A stretch of DNA of 64,000 bases from JBAZLV01 sp964586075. GTDB lineage: Bacteria > Nitrospirota > UBA9217. Shown one piece after another: positions 1 to 7,831 of the stretch. The DNA lies in contig CAZPGZ010000003.1 in assembly GCA_964586075.1 (NCBI GenBank), forward strand, positions 92,791 through 156,790. Reading direction: 5' to 3'. The position numbers and the translations under genes are program-made. Position 1 is the stretch's first letter. Each line of letters starts with the position of its first letter. The notes beneath the pieces are model-generated. The model ran no database searches, was not told the DNA's origin, and saw only the letters and a program-made list of their open reading frames with translations.

Positions 1-9
1 GGGTTTTTT

Positions 10-48
10 GCTGCTCAAAATCTCTCTTAAATTGTGCTTCGTTTCCCA
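10..48. repeat. Direct repeat, copy A (39 bp)
   Basis: This 39-bp stretch matches positions 1142-1180 in the same orientation at 34 of 39 positions by eye, including an identical core of 18 bp (aaattgtgcttcgtttcc). The two copies bracket the REP-like element and the DUF4823 gene. Function is unknown; it may be an extragenic repeat family or the trace of a duplication. Confidence 0.75.
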
Positions 49-54
49 TGAGTC

Positions 55-176
55 GGTAGGTCGGGTAGAGCAGAGCGAAACCCGACAGTTTTGATTATGG
101 TATCGGCGCTCAGAATACGAGAACAAACAAGAGATAAAAAAGACGTTGGATTTCACTTCGTTCTACCCAACCTACG
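55..176. repeat. REP-like inverted repeat pair
   Basis: Positions 57-86 and 145-175 are the same ~31-bp unit in opposite orientation, about 24 of 31 positions matching. Each unit is itself palindromic, with GTcGGGt facing aCCCGAc (GGTCGGG at 59-65 and CCCGAC at 81-86). The design, two imperfect palindromic units in inverted order separated by about 58 bp, is that of REP doublets (BIMEs) spread by RAYT transposases in many bacteria. No RAYT gene is in the window. Confidence 0.75.
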
Positions 177-269
177 AGCTACTAGGAAAGAATTGTCTAA
201 CGACAATTTGACGGACTGAAAAAACACATATGACAAAGAGACATTCAGTTGAAAAGAAAGGAGAGTATT

Positions 270-863
270 GTGAGAAAGCCGCACGTGAGACACGTAGGAA
301 ATACAAGCGACACGAAACGAGCTTCAGTTATAAAACCGACAGCAGAATTCTTCTTAATTATTCTAGCTATGTTGTTATTGAGTGGTTGTGCTGATACACA
401 TCTTCTTATTCGTAACAATCCTACGGGTACCACAATTAAACTGACTCCAAAAGACTCCTTCTATATTGCTGTGAGTAAAGACGTGGTGTATGGGGAAGAT
501 AAAAATGAAGGATCGGGCCTCACTCTGTCACAAATACTCCAATCTTCAATTTTAAAAAGAGCAAGACGTGTGGAGATCGGAGCCGAACACAAATCTTTTG
601 ATGATGCACTACTGTATGCTCGTAGCAAGTCCTTCAACTATCTCATATATCCTACAATTCTTCATTGGGAAGACCATGCTACCGAATGGAATGGTGTGGC
701 AGACAAGGTTGAGGTTAAAGTGGAGGTTGTTGAATCAACAACTGATCGTATTATAGATACTGCAATAATAAGAGGGAGAAGTGGAATCGCAACTTTTGGG
801 GGAGATAAGCCTCAAGACCTGTTGTTGATACCTGCGGAGGAGTTTATCTCTAGTTTGTTTTAG
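270..863 (+). CDS. DUF4823-type lipoprotein
   Basis: The product is a predicted lipoprotein of about 197 residues. A hydrophobic segment ends in the lipobox LLSGC (Cys at about residue 40), so the mature protein should be lipid-anchored. The body, with the stretch YLIYPTILHWEDHATEW and the later ATFGGDKPQDLL, matches what I recall of the DUF4823 lipoprotein family, whose role is unknown. I chose the GTG at 270 because AAGGAG lies at 258-263, six bases upstream; the open frame extends to a TTG at 249 that would sit inside that ribosome binding site. The gene stands alone between two copies of a direct repeat in AT-rich DNA, which hints at acquisition (inference). Confidence 0.8.
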   Translation: MRKPHVRHVGNTSDTKRASVIKPTAEFFLIILAMLLLSGCADTHLLIRNNPTGTTIKLTPKDSFYIAVSKDVVYGEDKNEGSGLTLSQILQSSILKRARRVEIGAEHKSFDDALLYARSKSFNYLIYPTILHWEDHATEWNGVADKVEVKVEVVESTTDRIIDTAIIRGRSGIATFGGDKPQDLLLIPAEEFISSLF

Positions 864-1141
864 CAGTAGCAGTGAAAAACGACGATAATTCTAACCATTC
901 GGATCGGAAGAGTCGCAAAAAACGCGCCCCTCAGCCGAGCCGTTCACAATTGTCAACCAGACTTCTGCATGGTTGTTGACCAATCGTCAATCCCACATAA
1001 GTAGGTGTAGTGTGCAGTGGTAACCATTATGAGTAATCTCATTTTCTTAGTGCCTAATAGAATGGCTGCAGCCTATTTACTCCCGTTCTTTTGGCACGCA
1101 CCATCGTCCGGAGCATATACAAGTACCCGCCCGAGATTTCC
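864..1141. other. Non-coding stretch before cytochrome gene
   Basis: No convincing gene. A weak hairpin can be drawn around 952-981 (gtcaacca facing tggttgttgac). Short frames here have no ribosome binding site or recognisable product. Confidence 0.5.
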
Positions 1142-1180
1142 GCTGTTCAAAATGTCTCGCAAATTGTGCTTCGTTTCCTA
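1142..1180. repeat. Direct repeat, copy B (39 bp)
   Basis: Second copy of the repeat at 10-48 (34 of 39 identical). It lies just upstream of the -10 element of the triheme cytochrome gene, so it could contribute to that promoter. Confidence 0.75.
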
Positions 1181-1188
1181 TAATTTCT

Positions 1189-1198
1189 TTGGTATAAT
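1189..1198 (+). promoter_or_regulatory. Extended -10 promoter of triheme cytochrome
   Basis: TTGGTATAAT contains a perfect TATAAT (1193-1198) preceded by TGG, an extended -10 signature. No good -35 is present. It lies 50 bp before the start codon at 1248. Confidence 0.55.
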
Positions 1199-1247
1199 AG
1201 CACCGCTTTTATCAGGATGGCTCATAATTTGAGGAGGAGGGGAAGGC

Positions 1248-1562
1248 ATGAGAACACTGCTGGGACTTGGATTGATTATTGCGCTGTCTATGCCGTCGCT
1301 TGCATGGTGTAAAGTCGGAGGAGATGATGTCACGTATCGCCCGCCGGGAGCAGACACGGTTGTATTCAGCCATGACTTTCACACGAGAAAAGGCATGAAG
1401 TGCAACGACTGCCACTACAAATTATTTTCAATTACGGGTGGACGAGCGAAAAAAGCAACGATGCAGGAAATGGAAAAAGGGCAGTCCTGCGGAGCATGCC
1501 ATTCCGGCCAGAAAGCGTTTAGCGTAAAAGACAAGGTGAACTGTAAAAAATGTCACAAGTAA
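1248..1562 (+). CDS. Triheme c7-type periplasmic cytochrome
   Basis: A 104-residue exported cytochrome. Residues 1-21 form a signal peptide ending near SLAWC. Three CxxCH haem-binding motifs follow: CNDCH, CGACH and a C-terminal CKKCH, spaced as in the cytochrome c7/class III triheme domain (family knowledge, PF14522-like). Additional histidines in FSHDFHTRKGMK are likely distal haem ligands, FSHxxH being typical of this fold. The role would be electron shuttling in the periplasm. The start is set by the strong Shine-Dalgarno run GAGGAGGAGGGG at 1230-1241. It is transcribed alone and faces the convergent helicase gene. Confidence 0.9.
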   Translation: MRTLLGLGLIIALSMPSLAWCKVGGDDVTYRPPGADTVVFSHDFHTRKGMKCNDCHYKLFSITGGRAKKATMQEMEKGQSCGACHSGQKAFSVKDKVNCKKCHK

Positions 1563-1574
1563 AATAGCTGCTAT

Positions 1575-1599
1575 CCGGGCGGGGGAGCGCCCTGCCCGG
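1575..1599. terminator. GC-rich hairpin, possible terminator
   Basis: CCGGGC (1575-1580) pairs with GCCCGG (1594-1599), with inner GGG/CCC pairing. It follows the cytochrome stop by 12 bp and lies between convergent genes, but no tight T-run follows. Confidence 0.5.
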
Positions 1600-1696
1600 A
1601 GCATTTCCTGAATTCCTGCCTTTTTCTCCATCGATCATAATTGAAAAATAAGAAGCTTGATTTCTGCATCAGACATGAAGAATGCTGGCCGGTTTG

Positions 1697-2947
1697 TCAA
1701 CGAGAGGTTTTCTTAGTATGAAAACGGCCTCGTTTTGAGGCGGACCGGGAAGGATGTTGCCGTGCTTCTGGACGATGCTTTTCTTCAGGCGAACGCCTGA
1801 TTTCCTGCGGATACATGGTTTCATCAGCCCACTCTACCGGAATTTTCTGCCCGATATATTTTTCGATTTCTTCAAGTGAGTAGACATACTCTTCATCCGC
1901 CAGACTCACCGCCTTGCCGCTCGCGCCGGCCCGTCCGGTCCGGCCAATCCGGTGCACGTAATCTTCGGCGTCCTGCGGAAGATCATAATTGATTACATGC
2001 GTCACCCCCTCCACATGGATGCCGCGGCTTGCAACATCCGTTGCAACGAGGATCGGGAGTTTTCCTTCCTTAAAGTCTGCGAGTATGCGCAGCCGCTTTT
2101 TTTGTTCTATGGTGCCGGTAATGGCTTGCGCTTTCCATGAATTGCGTTTCAGGCGTTCTACGACCATATCGGCTGCACGGCGGGTATTCACGAAAATCAG
2201 CGTGCGCGACGGATTCTCCTTCCGGAGGATGCCGAGCAGTAGGGAAATTTTTTCATGTTTGCCGACGTGGTACAGGACCTGTACTACCTGTTCAACGGTG
2301 ACTTTTTCCGGGGTGATCGATATTTTTTCCGGAAGATTCATATGCTCGTACGCAAGCTCCATAACACGATAGGAGAGGGTGGCAGAGAAAAGCATGGACT
2401 GGCGTTTCGTGTATGGCGGAAGTTTTTTGATTAAATACCGCAAATCATCGATGAAGCCCATGTCGAACATGCGGTCCGCTTCGTCGATGATGAGATACCG
2501 GGTTTTTTTCAAACTGTATATGCGCTGTTTGTAGTAATCGATGAGTCGGCCCGGAGTGCCGATGAGGATATCTATCCCTTTTTGCAGGGCGTCCATTTGC
2601 TTCCGGTAATCGATTCCTCCATATACCGCAAGACAGCGGAAGCCGGTAAATTTCCCTAACCGTTCTGCCTCATGATATATCTGGTCAGCGAGTTCCCGTG
2701 TTGGAGCAATAATGAGCGCCTGAGGAGAGGACGAAGGGTCGATAGCCGGATTCTTTACCATGCGGGTAAACAGAGAGATGAGAAAAGCGGCGGTTTTTCC
2801 TGTTCCCGTTTGCGCCTGCGCGGCAACGTCTTCACCCCGTATAGCTCTCGGGATTACTGCTTCCTGCACAGGAGTACATACCGTAAAGCCCGCGTGTTCA
2901 ATGCCTTGTTTCACAGCATAAGGGACATCAAGTTCCGCAAAATTCAT
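1697..2947 (-). CDS. DEAD-box ATP-dependent RNA helicase (RhlB/RhlE-like)
   Basis: A 416-residue RNA helicase that would unwind structured RNA in the cytoplasm. All core motifs are visible: the Q-motif region FTVCTPVQ (21-28), Walker A AQTGTGKT (45-52), PTRELADQ (82-89), GTPGRL (130-135), DEAD (155-158), SAT, and the C-terminal HRIGRTGRAG. The tail beyond about residue 370 is basic and rich in R, K and S, as usual for RNA-binding extensions. The N-terminus and Q-motif spacing resemble RhlB more than RhlE or CsdA, but a subfamily assignment needs a tree. The start ATG has GGAG five bases upstream. Monocistronic. Confidence 0.93.
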   Translation of the reverse strand: MNFAELDVPYAVKQGIEHAGFTVCTPVQEAVIPRAIRGEDVAAQAQTGTGKTAAFLISLFTRMVKNPAIDPSSSPQALIIAPTRELADQIYHEAERLGKFTGFRCLAVYGGIDYRKQMDALQKGIDILIGTPGRLIDYYKQRIYSLKKTRYLIIDEADRMFDMGFIDDLRYLIKKLPPYTKRQSMLFSATLSYRVMELAYEHMNLPEKISITPEKVTVEQVVQVLYHVGKHEKISLLLGILRKENPSRTLIFVNTRRAADMVVERLKRNSWKAQAITGTIEQKKRLRILADFKEGKLPILVATDVASRGIHVEGVTHVINYDLPQDAEDYVHRIGRTGRAGASGKAVSLADEEYVYSLEEIEKYIGQKIPVEWADETMYPQEIRRSPEEKHRPEARQHPSRSASKRGRFHTKKTSR

Positions 2948-3425
2948 ACTGCTCCGATTACCGCTGAAGACAATTTGTCAACAAAATATTTCCAGCAGTA
3001 TACCATAGCTCACGAAGAGAGCAAAACAAAAATTACGCAGGTCCTTATCATATGTTTTCGTGAATACGGAGCGGATTGACTTATCGGCACCAGCGCCTTT
3101 GTCATGACGCCATGGAAAAACGCAGAAGAGTCGTTCCAGATTTTATTTTTCTCGCAGAATGCAACTATATTCGTAAATAAATTATTCAAGAAAGCATCAT
3201 TTTTGGCGAGGTTTTTTGCATTTTCCCGGGCAATGTAAATATTTTTTCTTCCAACGCGCTGCCGTGCTTGATGTTTTTTTTGCGGAGCATTAACAATCGG
3301 CATAAACAAAAAAATACTTATAACCAGAAAAAACTTTATTTTGCTTGGCTTTTTTTTACTGTATGTTGATTATTTTGTTGATAAATTGTCTAACATGCTG
3401 AAATATAATTTTTAAATTTTTCTTG
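2948..3425. other. AT-rich intergenic stretch
   Basis: About 480 bp with no supported gene. A 99-codon minus-strand frame at 3010-3309 lacks a ribosome binding site and resembles nothing I know. The last 120 bp are markedly AT-rich and run into the promoter/operator at 3426. Confidence 0.5.
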
Positions 3426-3459
3426 TTGACAAAATATACACTTTTGTTGTATATTTGTC
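3426..3459 (+). promoter_or_regulatory. Sigma70 promoter inside an operator-like palindrome
   Basis: A consensus TTGACA (3426-3431), an 18-bp spacer and TATATT (3450-3455) form a strong sigma70 promoter. Overlapping it, GACAAAATATAC (3428-3439) and GTATATTTGTC (3449-3459) are near-perfect inverted repeats. This is the arrangement expected for autorepression by the HTH protein encoded next (inference). Confidence 0.75.
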
Positions 3460-3476
3460 TACGAGGTGAACGTAAC

Positions 3477-4043
3477 GTGCTGACAAAACTCTTCTCTTCG
3501 ACAAGAGCGGAGCTTTTAGGCCTGTTCTTTAACAATCCGGATGATCGCTTCTACCTGCGGGAAATAGCCCGCCATATCGGCAAAGATGCGGCAGGGATCA
3601 AGAGGGAGTTGGACAATCTGGTCAAGCTGGGACTTCTTGCGCGGGAGAAGCGGGGTGTTCAAAAATACTACTTCGCGAATAAGAGCTCTCCTGTTTTTTT
3701 CGAAATGAAGGGGTTGGTTTTTAAAACAACGGGAGTGCAGGGGGCCATGAAGGCATCGCTTTCCCGGCTGAAAGGCGTCAAGGCCGCATTTATTTATGGG
3801 TCCTACGCCAAGGGAGCAGAAAAGGAAGACAGCAATATAAACCTTATGGTTATCGGCCAAGCGAACATCACGGAATTGAACGACATGGTTATGGGCCTGG
3901 AAGAGAAGCTGAAGCGAGATATCGATTATCTTGTTTTCGACGAGCAGGAATATCGAAAACGCAAAGAGACAAAGGATCCGTTCGTCAGGGAAATCCTGAA
4001 AGGGAAGAAAATATTCCTGGTGGGCAAAGAAGATGAATTATAG
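3477..4043 (+). CDS. HTH-nucleotidyltransferase-fold protein with altered active site
   Basis: About 188 residues: an ArsR-like winged helix-turn-helix (roughly residues 5-75, with RFYLREIARHIG) followed by a minimal nucleotidyltransferase (MNT) domain. The nucleotide-binding signature GSYAKG is intact (108-113), but the metal-binding pair normally read as SDIDL is SNINL (119-123), so both aspartates are asparagine. The third acidic position survives (RDIDYLVF, Asp148/150). I place the start at GTG 3477, behind GAGGTG at 3463-3468; the frame runs open to 3423, within the promoter. The next gene overlaps by 11 bases. MNT proteins of this type are antitoxins that AMPylate HEPN toxins; catalysis here is doubtful, so the protein may act through DNA or partner binding. 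Confidence 0.85.
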   Translation: MLTKLFSSTRAELLGLFFNNPDDRFYLREIARHIGKDAAGIKRELDNLVKLGLLAREKRGVQKYYFANKSSPVFFEMKGLVFKTTGVQGAMKASLSRLKGVKAAFIYGSYAKGAEKEDSNINLMVIGQANITELNDMVMGLEEKLKRDIDYLVFDEQEYRKRKETKDPFVREILKGKKIFLVGKEDEL

Positions 4044-4518
4044 CCAACTGAAGGAAATGGGAATCGTTGAAGAACGGACTGCCGAGGTTTCGGAGATTAT
4101 TGCGCTGGTAACGAGAGTGGACCGTGATCTCGAAACAAGCAGATTGCTGTACGGGAAAGATGAAGAATGGGCCTTTGTAGCCGCGTATCAGGCGATGGCT
4201 CGTTCGGCGCGGGCGCTGATCCTGTCCGAAGGATACAGGCCAAAGGTTGTTCGGGGAAGAGACGCTCAGAAGACCGTGGTGACGGCGGCAGGCGTTATTC
4301 TTGGTGAACAGTTCAAGAGCCTCACGAACAAATTTGACCGGATGCGCAGAAAATATCAAAGCTTTATTGAAGATGCGGGCAGGATTATCTCCCGGTATGA
4401 GGCGGGGCAGGCCATCAAAGATGCGGAGGAATTCACCGCGCTGGTCAATGCAAGAATCCGCGAGAAATATTCTCAGTTATCACTGCTGAATGATGTTCCT
4501 CAGCTTGTTTCAAGATAA
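4033..4518 (+). CDS. HEPN-domain protein, partner of upstream MNT protein
   Basis: A 161-residue, mostly helical protein with the layout of a HEPN domain: an acidic first helix pair, a WAFVAAYQAMARSARALI helix, and a long final helix. Its start lies inside the upstream gene, so translation is coupled. HEPN toxins are RNases using an Rx4-6H motif. The corresponding helix here reads FDRMRRKYQSF (about 101-111) and no histidine follows the arginines at the expected distance. The pair therefore looks like an MNT/HEPN toxin-antitoxin locus in which catalytic residues of both partners have drifted. It could still be a non-toxic regulatory or scaffold pair. Confidence 0.75.
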   Translation: MNYSQLKEMGIVEERTAEVSEIIALVTRVDRDLETSRLLYGKDEEWAFVAAYQAMARSARALILSEGYRPKVVRGRDAQKTVVTAAGVILGEQFKSLTNKFDRMRRKYQSFIEDAGRIISRYEAGQAIKDAEEFTALVNARIREKYSQLSLLNDVPQLVSR

Positions 4519-4565
4519 GGCCGCTTAGTTCACGAACGCGGTATGCCGAAAGGGGGTGGACAACA

Positions 4566-4622
4566 ATGGCAGCCAAGAAGAAAGCCAAGAAGAAGGCCAA
4601 GAAGAAAGCTAAGAAAAAGTAG
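4566..4622 (+). CDS. Lys/Ala-rich microprotein 1 (18 residues)
   Basis: A complete tiny frame: MAA followed by five-fold KKK blocks separated by single alanines, 18 residues, twelve of them lysine. A strong Shine-Dalgarno AAAGGGGGTG (4549-4558) sits seven bases before ATG. The composition is that of histone-H1-like tails that bind DNA or RNA by charge. A near-identical gene with the same leader motif follows at 4805, which argues that both are real. It follows the HEPN gene by 47 bp and could share its transcript. Confidence 0.65.
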   Translation: MAAKKKAKKKAKKKAKKK

Positions 4623-4651
4623 TTTTCATAATGTAGTCCCCGATGAGGGAC

Positions 4652-4681
4652 CGCCGGAGGCACTGAGACATGCCTCCGGCG
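4652..4681. terminator. Perfect GC-rich hairpin between microprotein genes
   Basis: CGCCGGAGGCA (4652-4662) pairs exactly with TGCCTCCGGCG (4671-4681) around an 8-base loop. It follows the first microprotein stop by 30 bp. The trailing catttacc is not a classical T-run, so it may be a terminator, an attenuator or an RNA-stability element. Confidence 0.6.
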
Positions 4682-4804
4682 CATTTACCGGAAGCAATAT
4701 CAACAGTGAAATAAGAGTGCACTATAAAGAGTCCTTTTTTCGGATTGACTGGTCATAATTCCGTCTTTCAGCTATCTCAGGATGAAAGGGGGTGATTTCA
4801 TACC

Positions 4805-4861
4805 ATGGCGGCTAAAAAAAAGGCTCCGGCAAAAAAGGCAAAGAAGACCACAAAAAAATAA
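4805..4861 (+). CDS. Lys/Ala-rich microprotein 2 (18 residues)
   Basis: Second 18-residue basic peptide, starting MAAKKKAPAKKAKK and ending TTKK, ten residues being lysine. The leader AAAGGGGGTG (4785-4794) is the same motif as in front of copy 1. The P and T substitutions break the strict KKKA repeat and make it look like a histone H1 or HMG tail. A strong terminator at 4914 closes the unit. Role unknown; charge suggests nucleic-acid binding (inference). Confidence 0.7.
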   Translation: MAAKKKAPAKKAKKTTKK

Positions 4862-4913
4862 TAACCGAGGCGGGGCAATGGTACAAAGGCCAGGTCCTCA
4901 GTATTGAGTCTTT

Positions 4914-4947
4914 ACCACGAAGCTGGTCTTCGTGGTTTTGTTTTTTT
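4914..4947 (+). terminator. Rho-independent terminator
   Basis: ACCACGAAG (4914-4922) pairs perfectly with CTTCGTGGT (4928-4936) around a 5-base loop, followed by tttgttttttt. This is a textbook terminator for the microprotein transcript. Confidence 0.9.
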
Positions 4948-5089
4948 ATCATATACAAACGCGAAGTTTTCTGCTGTAGTTTTGCATGAATTCCGGTATT
5001 ATTGCTGCAAGCTTTCCCCGTACGGGAAGATATATGACCAGTCTCTAATTTTCCCGCGACCGGAAGGCAGCCGAAGAACGTCGATTCCT

Positions 5090-5422
5090 ATGCGTAAGCG
5101 GAATTATATAAAAATTAATCAAAGTTCCCGGACCGACGGACGGAAGAAATTGCTTATTGCGCTCGGCATTCTTCTTACTGCTTACCTCATATCGTCATGC
5201 ATTTTCGGAGAGATGGGGCTTATAAAATACTACCGTATGAAAATGCAGTGCAACGCCTTGACAGACGAAATTGCGCTCCTGAAGCGAGACAATGCAAAAC
5301 TCAGAAAACATGTCTATTCCCTGAAAAACGATCCTCTCTACATCGAACGCATCGCGCGTGACAAATTGGGCCTTGCACGCCCAGGGGAGATAGTGTACTA
5401 TTACAGCGAACAGAAAGACTGA
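5090..5422 (+). CDS. FtsB/DivIC-like septum formation initiator
   Basis: A 110-residue single-pass membrane protein. After a basic cytoplasmic start come a transmembrane helix (KLLIALGILLTAYLISSCIF, about 20-40), a heptad-like coiled coil (about 45-85, with LTDEIALLKRDNAKLRKHV), and the family's C-terminal block YIERIARDKLGLARPGEIVYYY. This order defines FtsB/DivIC, which joins FtsL and FtsQ in the divisome. I start at ATG 5090; the frame is open back to 4904, but that part overlaps the terminator at 4914 and has no protein-like composition. No clear Shine-Dalgarno is visible. Confidence 0.88.
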   Translation: MRKRNYIKINQSSRTDGRKKLLIALGILLTAYLISSCIFGEMGLIKYYRMKMQCNALTDEIALLKRDNAKLRKHVYSLKNDPLYIERIARDKLGLARPGEIVYYYSEQKD

Positions 5423-5546
5423 AGTATTTTACAGAAACCGGATCATTGCTTTGTGCCGTAATGAACCGCAGAAATGACCCAGGCAGTTTGATCGCAGCAT
5501 GCCGTAGGGACCCAGGGGGCGGAGGTGCCCCTGCTTCGCCACGTCC

Positions 5547-7751
5547 ATGTCAGACTACCCACTTTCCATAGCATTTATCTGGCATATGCACCAGCCCTAT
5601 TACAAGGATGACATTACAGGGTCTTACATCCTTCCCTGGGTGCGGCTGCATGGAACGAAAGATTATTATGACATGCCGGCACTCCTTGCCGATTTTCCCC
5701 AGATCCATCAGACATTCAACCTTGTTCCTTCACTGCTAAAGCAGATTCTCGATTATGTTGAGAATGGAGCCACGGACAAGTTTCTCGACACGACGCTCAA
5801 ACCGGCGGCAGACCTGGACTCCGAAGATAAACAATTCCTGCTTAAGAATTCCTTCATGGCGAACTGGGACACCATGATTAAGCCGTACCGGTCGTATTGG
5901 CAGTTGCTCGACCGCAGAGGCTACAGCGTTGCCGAAAACGACCTCCAGAGTGCCATGCGGTATTTCGGCACGCAGGATTATCTTGATTTGCAGGTTTGGT
6001 TCAACCTTACCTGGTTTGATCCGCTCTTTAAACAAAACGATCCCTTTTTAAAGGAATTGGTGCAAAAAGGGGCCGGATTTAACGAAAAAGAAAAACAGCT
6101 TCTTGTACAGAAACAGAGAGACGTCATGGCGCTTATCATTCCTGAGTACAGGCGCCTTGCAGAAATGGGCAGCATCGAGCTTACCACCACCCCGTTTTAC
6201 CATCCTATTCTGCCCTTGCTGTGCGATACTGATCTTGCGAGGGTTGCCGTTCCCGATATCCACCTCCCCACAGAGCGCTTTGCACATCCGGAGGACGCCA
6301 AAATCCAGGTTGAACGCGCCATTGCCTATCATGAAAAACTTTTTGGATCGCGGCCGGCCGGCATGTGGCCTGCGGAAGGATCAGTGGCCGAAGACATTAT
6401 TCCATTGCTTGCAGATGCCGGGATCAAATGGATTGGCACGGATGAAGGAGTGCTCGCCCGGTCGCTCGGCATCCATCTTGATCGAGATTTTTCGGGAGTG
6501 TTGAAAAATCCCGAAGCCCTCTATAAACCGTATTTAGCGGGCAAAGGGGGAAAAAATGTTTCCATGGTATTCCGTGACCACACGCTTTCCGACCTTGTAG
6601 GTTTCGTGTATTCCAAATGGGATTATAAAAATGCGGCAAATGATCTTATTGACCGGCTCCATCGCATACGGCAGGGGCTGTCACACGGTCCGCACTTGGT
6701 TTCCATCATCCTGGACGGAGAAAACGCCTGGGAATATTATCAAAACGATGGAAGAGATTTCTTTTTGTATCTCTATGAGCGCCTGAGCAAAGAGCAGGGG
6801 CTTCGGTGCGTGACGGTAGGAGAATATCTGAGGGAAAATCCAGCTCAGGCGGGCATTGAGCGGCTTCACGCCGGCTCATGGATTAATGCAAATTACCGGA
6901 TTTGGATCGGGCATGAAGAGGACAACCGGGCCTGGGATCTGCTTGCGCAAACGCGCCGGGCCCTAGTGGACTATTCATCCAGAAACGGTGATTCATCTAA
7001 GCTGGCCCAGGCATGGGAAGAGATATACATTGCCGAAGGAAGTGACTGGTGCTGGTGGTATGGCGACGATCATTTCTCTGAAAATGATGCAGAGTTTGAT
7101 CTTTTGTTTAGAACGCATTTGATGAATGTGTATCGCATCATAGGCCTTGATATTCCGGACGATCTTCGGATACCGATACTTCGTGAAGACCGGCAGGCGC
7201 TTCCGACGGTCGAACTGACGGCTTTGATTTCTCCTGCTATTGACGGTCAAGTCACGAATTATTTCGAATGGCTGCCGGCGGGTTGTTATGATGTGAGCCA
7301 GGGAGGGGGGGCCATGCACCGGGGGGCCTCCATTATCACGCATATTTATTATGGCTTCGATCTGAAAAATATGTTTATCCGGCTTGATCCCGGCGGAAAT
7401 CTTAATGATGCTAAAGTCTCAGATTTGGCTTTTTTTATCAATTTTTTAAATCCTCGCGGTCTTGATGTGGAAGTGCGCATCGTTCCTCAGGAGCGGCAGG
7501 TGAGCGCAGCCCTTTTCCGTGGTGAAAACGGTGACCGCAAACAACTTGCAGACATCCATACCGTTGCTGCGAAGGATATCATCGAACTTGCCGTACCCTT
7601 TGACCTCATAGGTCTGCGGGCCAATGACGAGGTGCAGCTCTTTATCACGGTTGAAAGGACCGGCTCCGAAGTTGAAAAATGGCCCTACCGCGGATATATT
7701 CAGTTCAAAGTGCCTACCGAGGATTTTGAGGCAACTATGTGGCAGGTCTAA
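5547..7751 (+). CDS. Glycoside hydrolase family 57 (alpha-glucan-active)
   Basis: A 734-residue GH57 enzyme, a family of retaining amylases, amylopullulanases and 4-alpha-glucanotransferases. Conserved blocks are visible: HMHQPYY (13-19), GMWPAEGS (272-279) holding the candidate nucleophile Glu277, WIGTDEG (295-301), FRDH..LSD (342-350) with the candidate acid/base Asp344, and LDGENAWEYY (389-398). Beyond about residue 560 lies a beta-rich C-terminal region of the kind found in amylopullulanase-type GH57. There is no signal peptide, so it probably acts on cytoplasmic glycogen or maltodextrin. GGAGGTG lies 19 bases before the ATG, an unusually long spacing. Confidence 0.92.
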   Translation: MSDYPLSIAFIWHMHQPYYKDDITGSYILPWVRLHGTKDYYDMPALLADFPQIHQTFNLVPSLLKQILDYVENGATDKFLDTTLKPAADLDSEDKQFLLKNSFMANWDTMIKPYRSYWQLLDRRGYSVAENDLQSAMRYFGTQDYLDLQVWFNLTWFDPLFKQNDPFLKELVQKGAGFNEKEKQLLVQKQRDVMALIIPEYRRLAEMGSIELTTTPFYHPILPLLCDTDLARVAVPDIHLPTERFAHPEDAKIQVERAIAYHEKLFGSRPAGMWPAEGSVAEDIIPLLADAGIKWIGTDEGVLARSLGIHLDRDFSGVLKNPEALYKPYLAGKGGKNVSMVFRDHTLSDLVGFVYSKWDYKNAANDLIDRLHRIRQGLSHGPHLVSIILDGENAWEYYQNDGRDFFLYLYERLSKEQGLRCVTVGEYLRENPAQAGIERLHAGSWINANYRIWIGHEEDNRAWDLLAQTRRALVDYSSRNGDSSKLAQAWEEIYIAEGSDWCWWYGDDHFSENDAEFDLLFRTHLMNVYRIIGLDIPDDLRIPILREDRQALPTVELTALISPAIDGQVTNYFEWLPAGCYDVSQGGGAMHRGASIITHIYYGFDLKNMFIRLDPGGNLNDAKVSDLAFFINFLNPRGLDVEVRIVPQERQVSAALFRGENGDRKQLADIHTVAAKDIIELAVPFDLIGLRANDEVQLFITVERTGSEVEKWPYRGYIQFKVPTEDFEATMWQV

Positions 7752-7831
7752 CCGCTTCCTGCCACAGCGTTGCGTTGCCTGGTCCTTGTCTCCTATACAG
7801 CAAGACTGAACAGTGGAGTCTTGCAAACTGC

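Noticed and set aside
3010..3309. 99-codon minus-strand frame in the AT-rich gap
   Set aside because: No ribosome binding site and no similarity to a known protein; lies in low-complexity AT-rich DNA.
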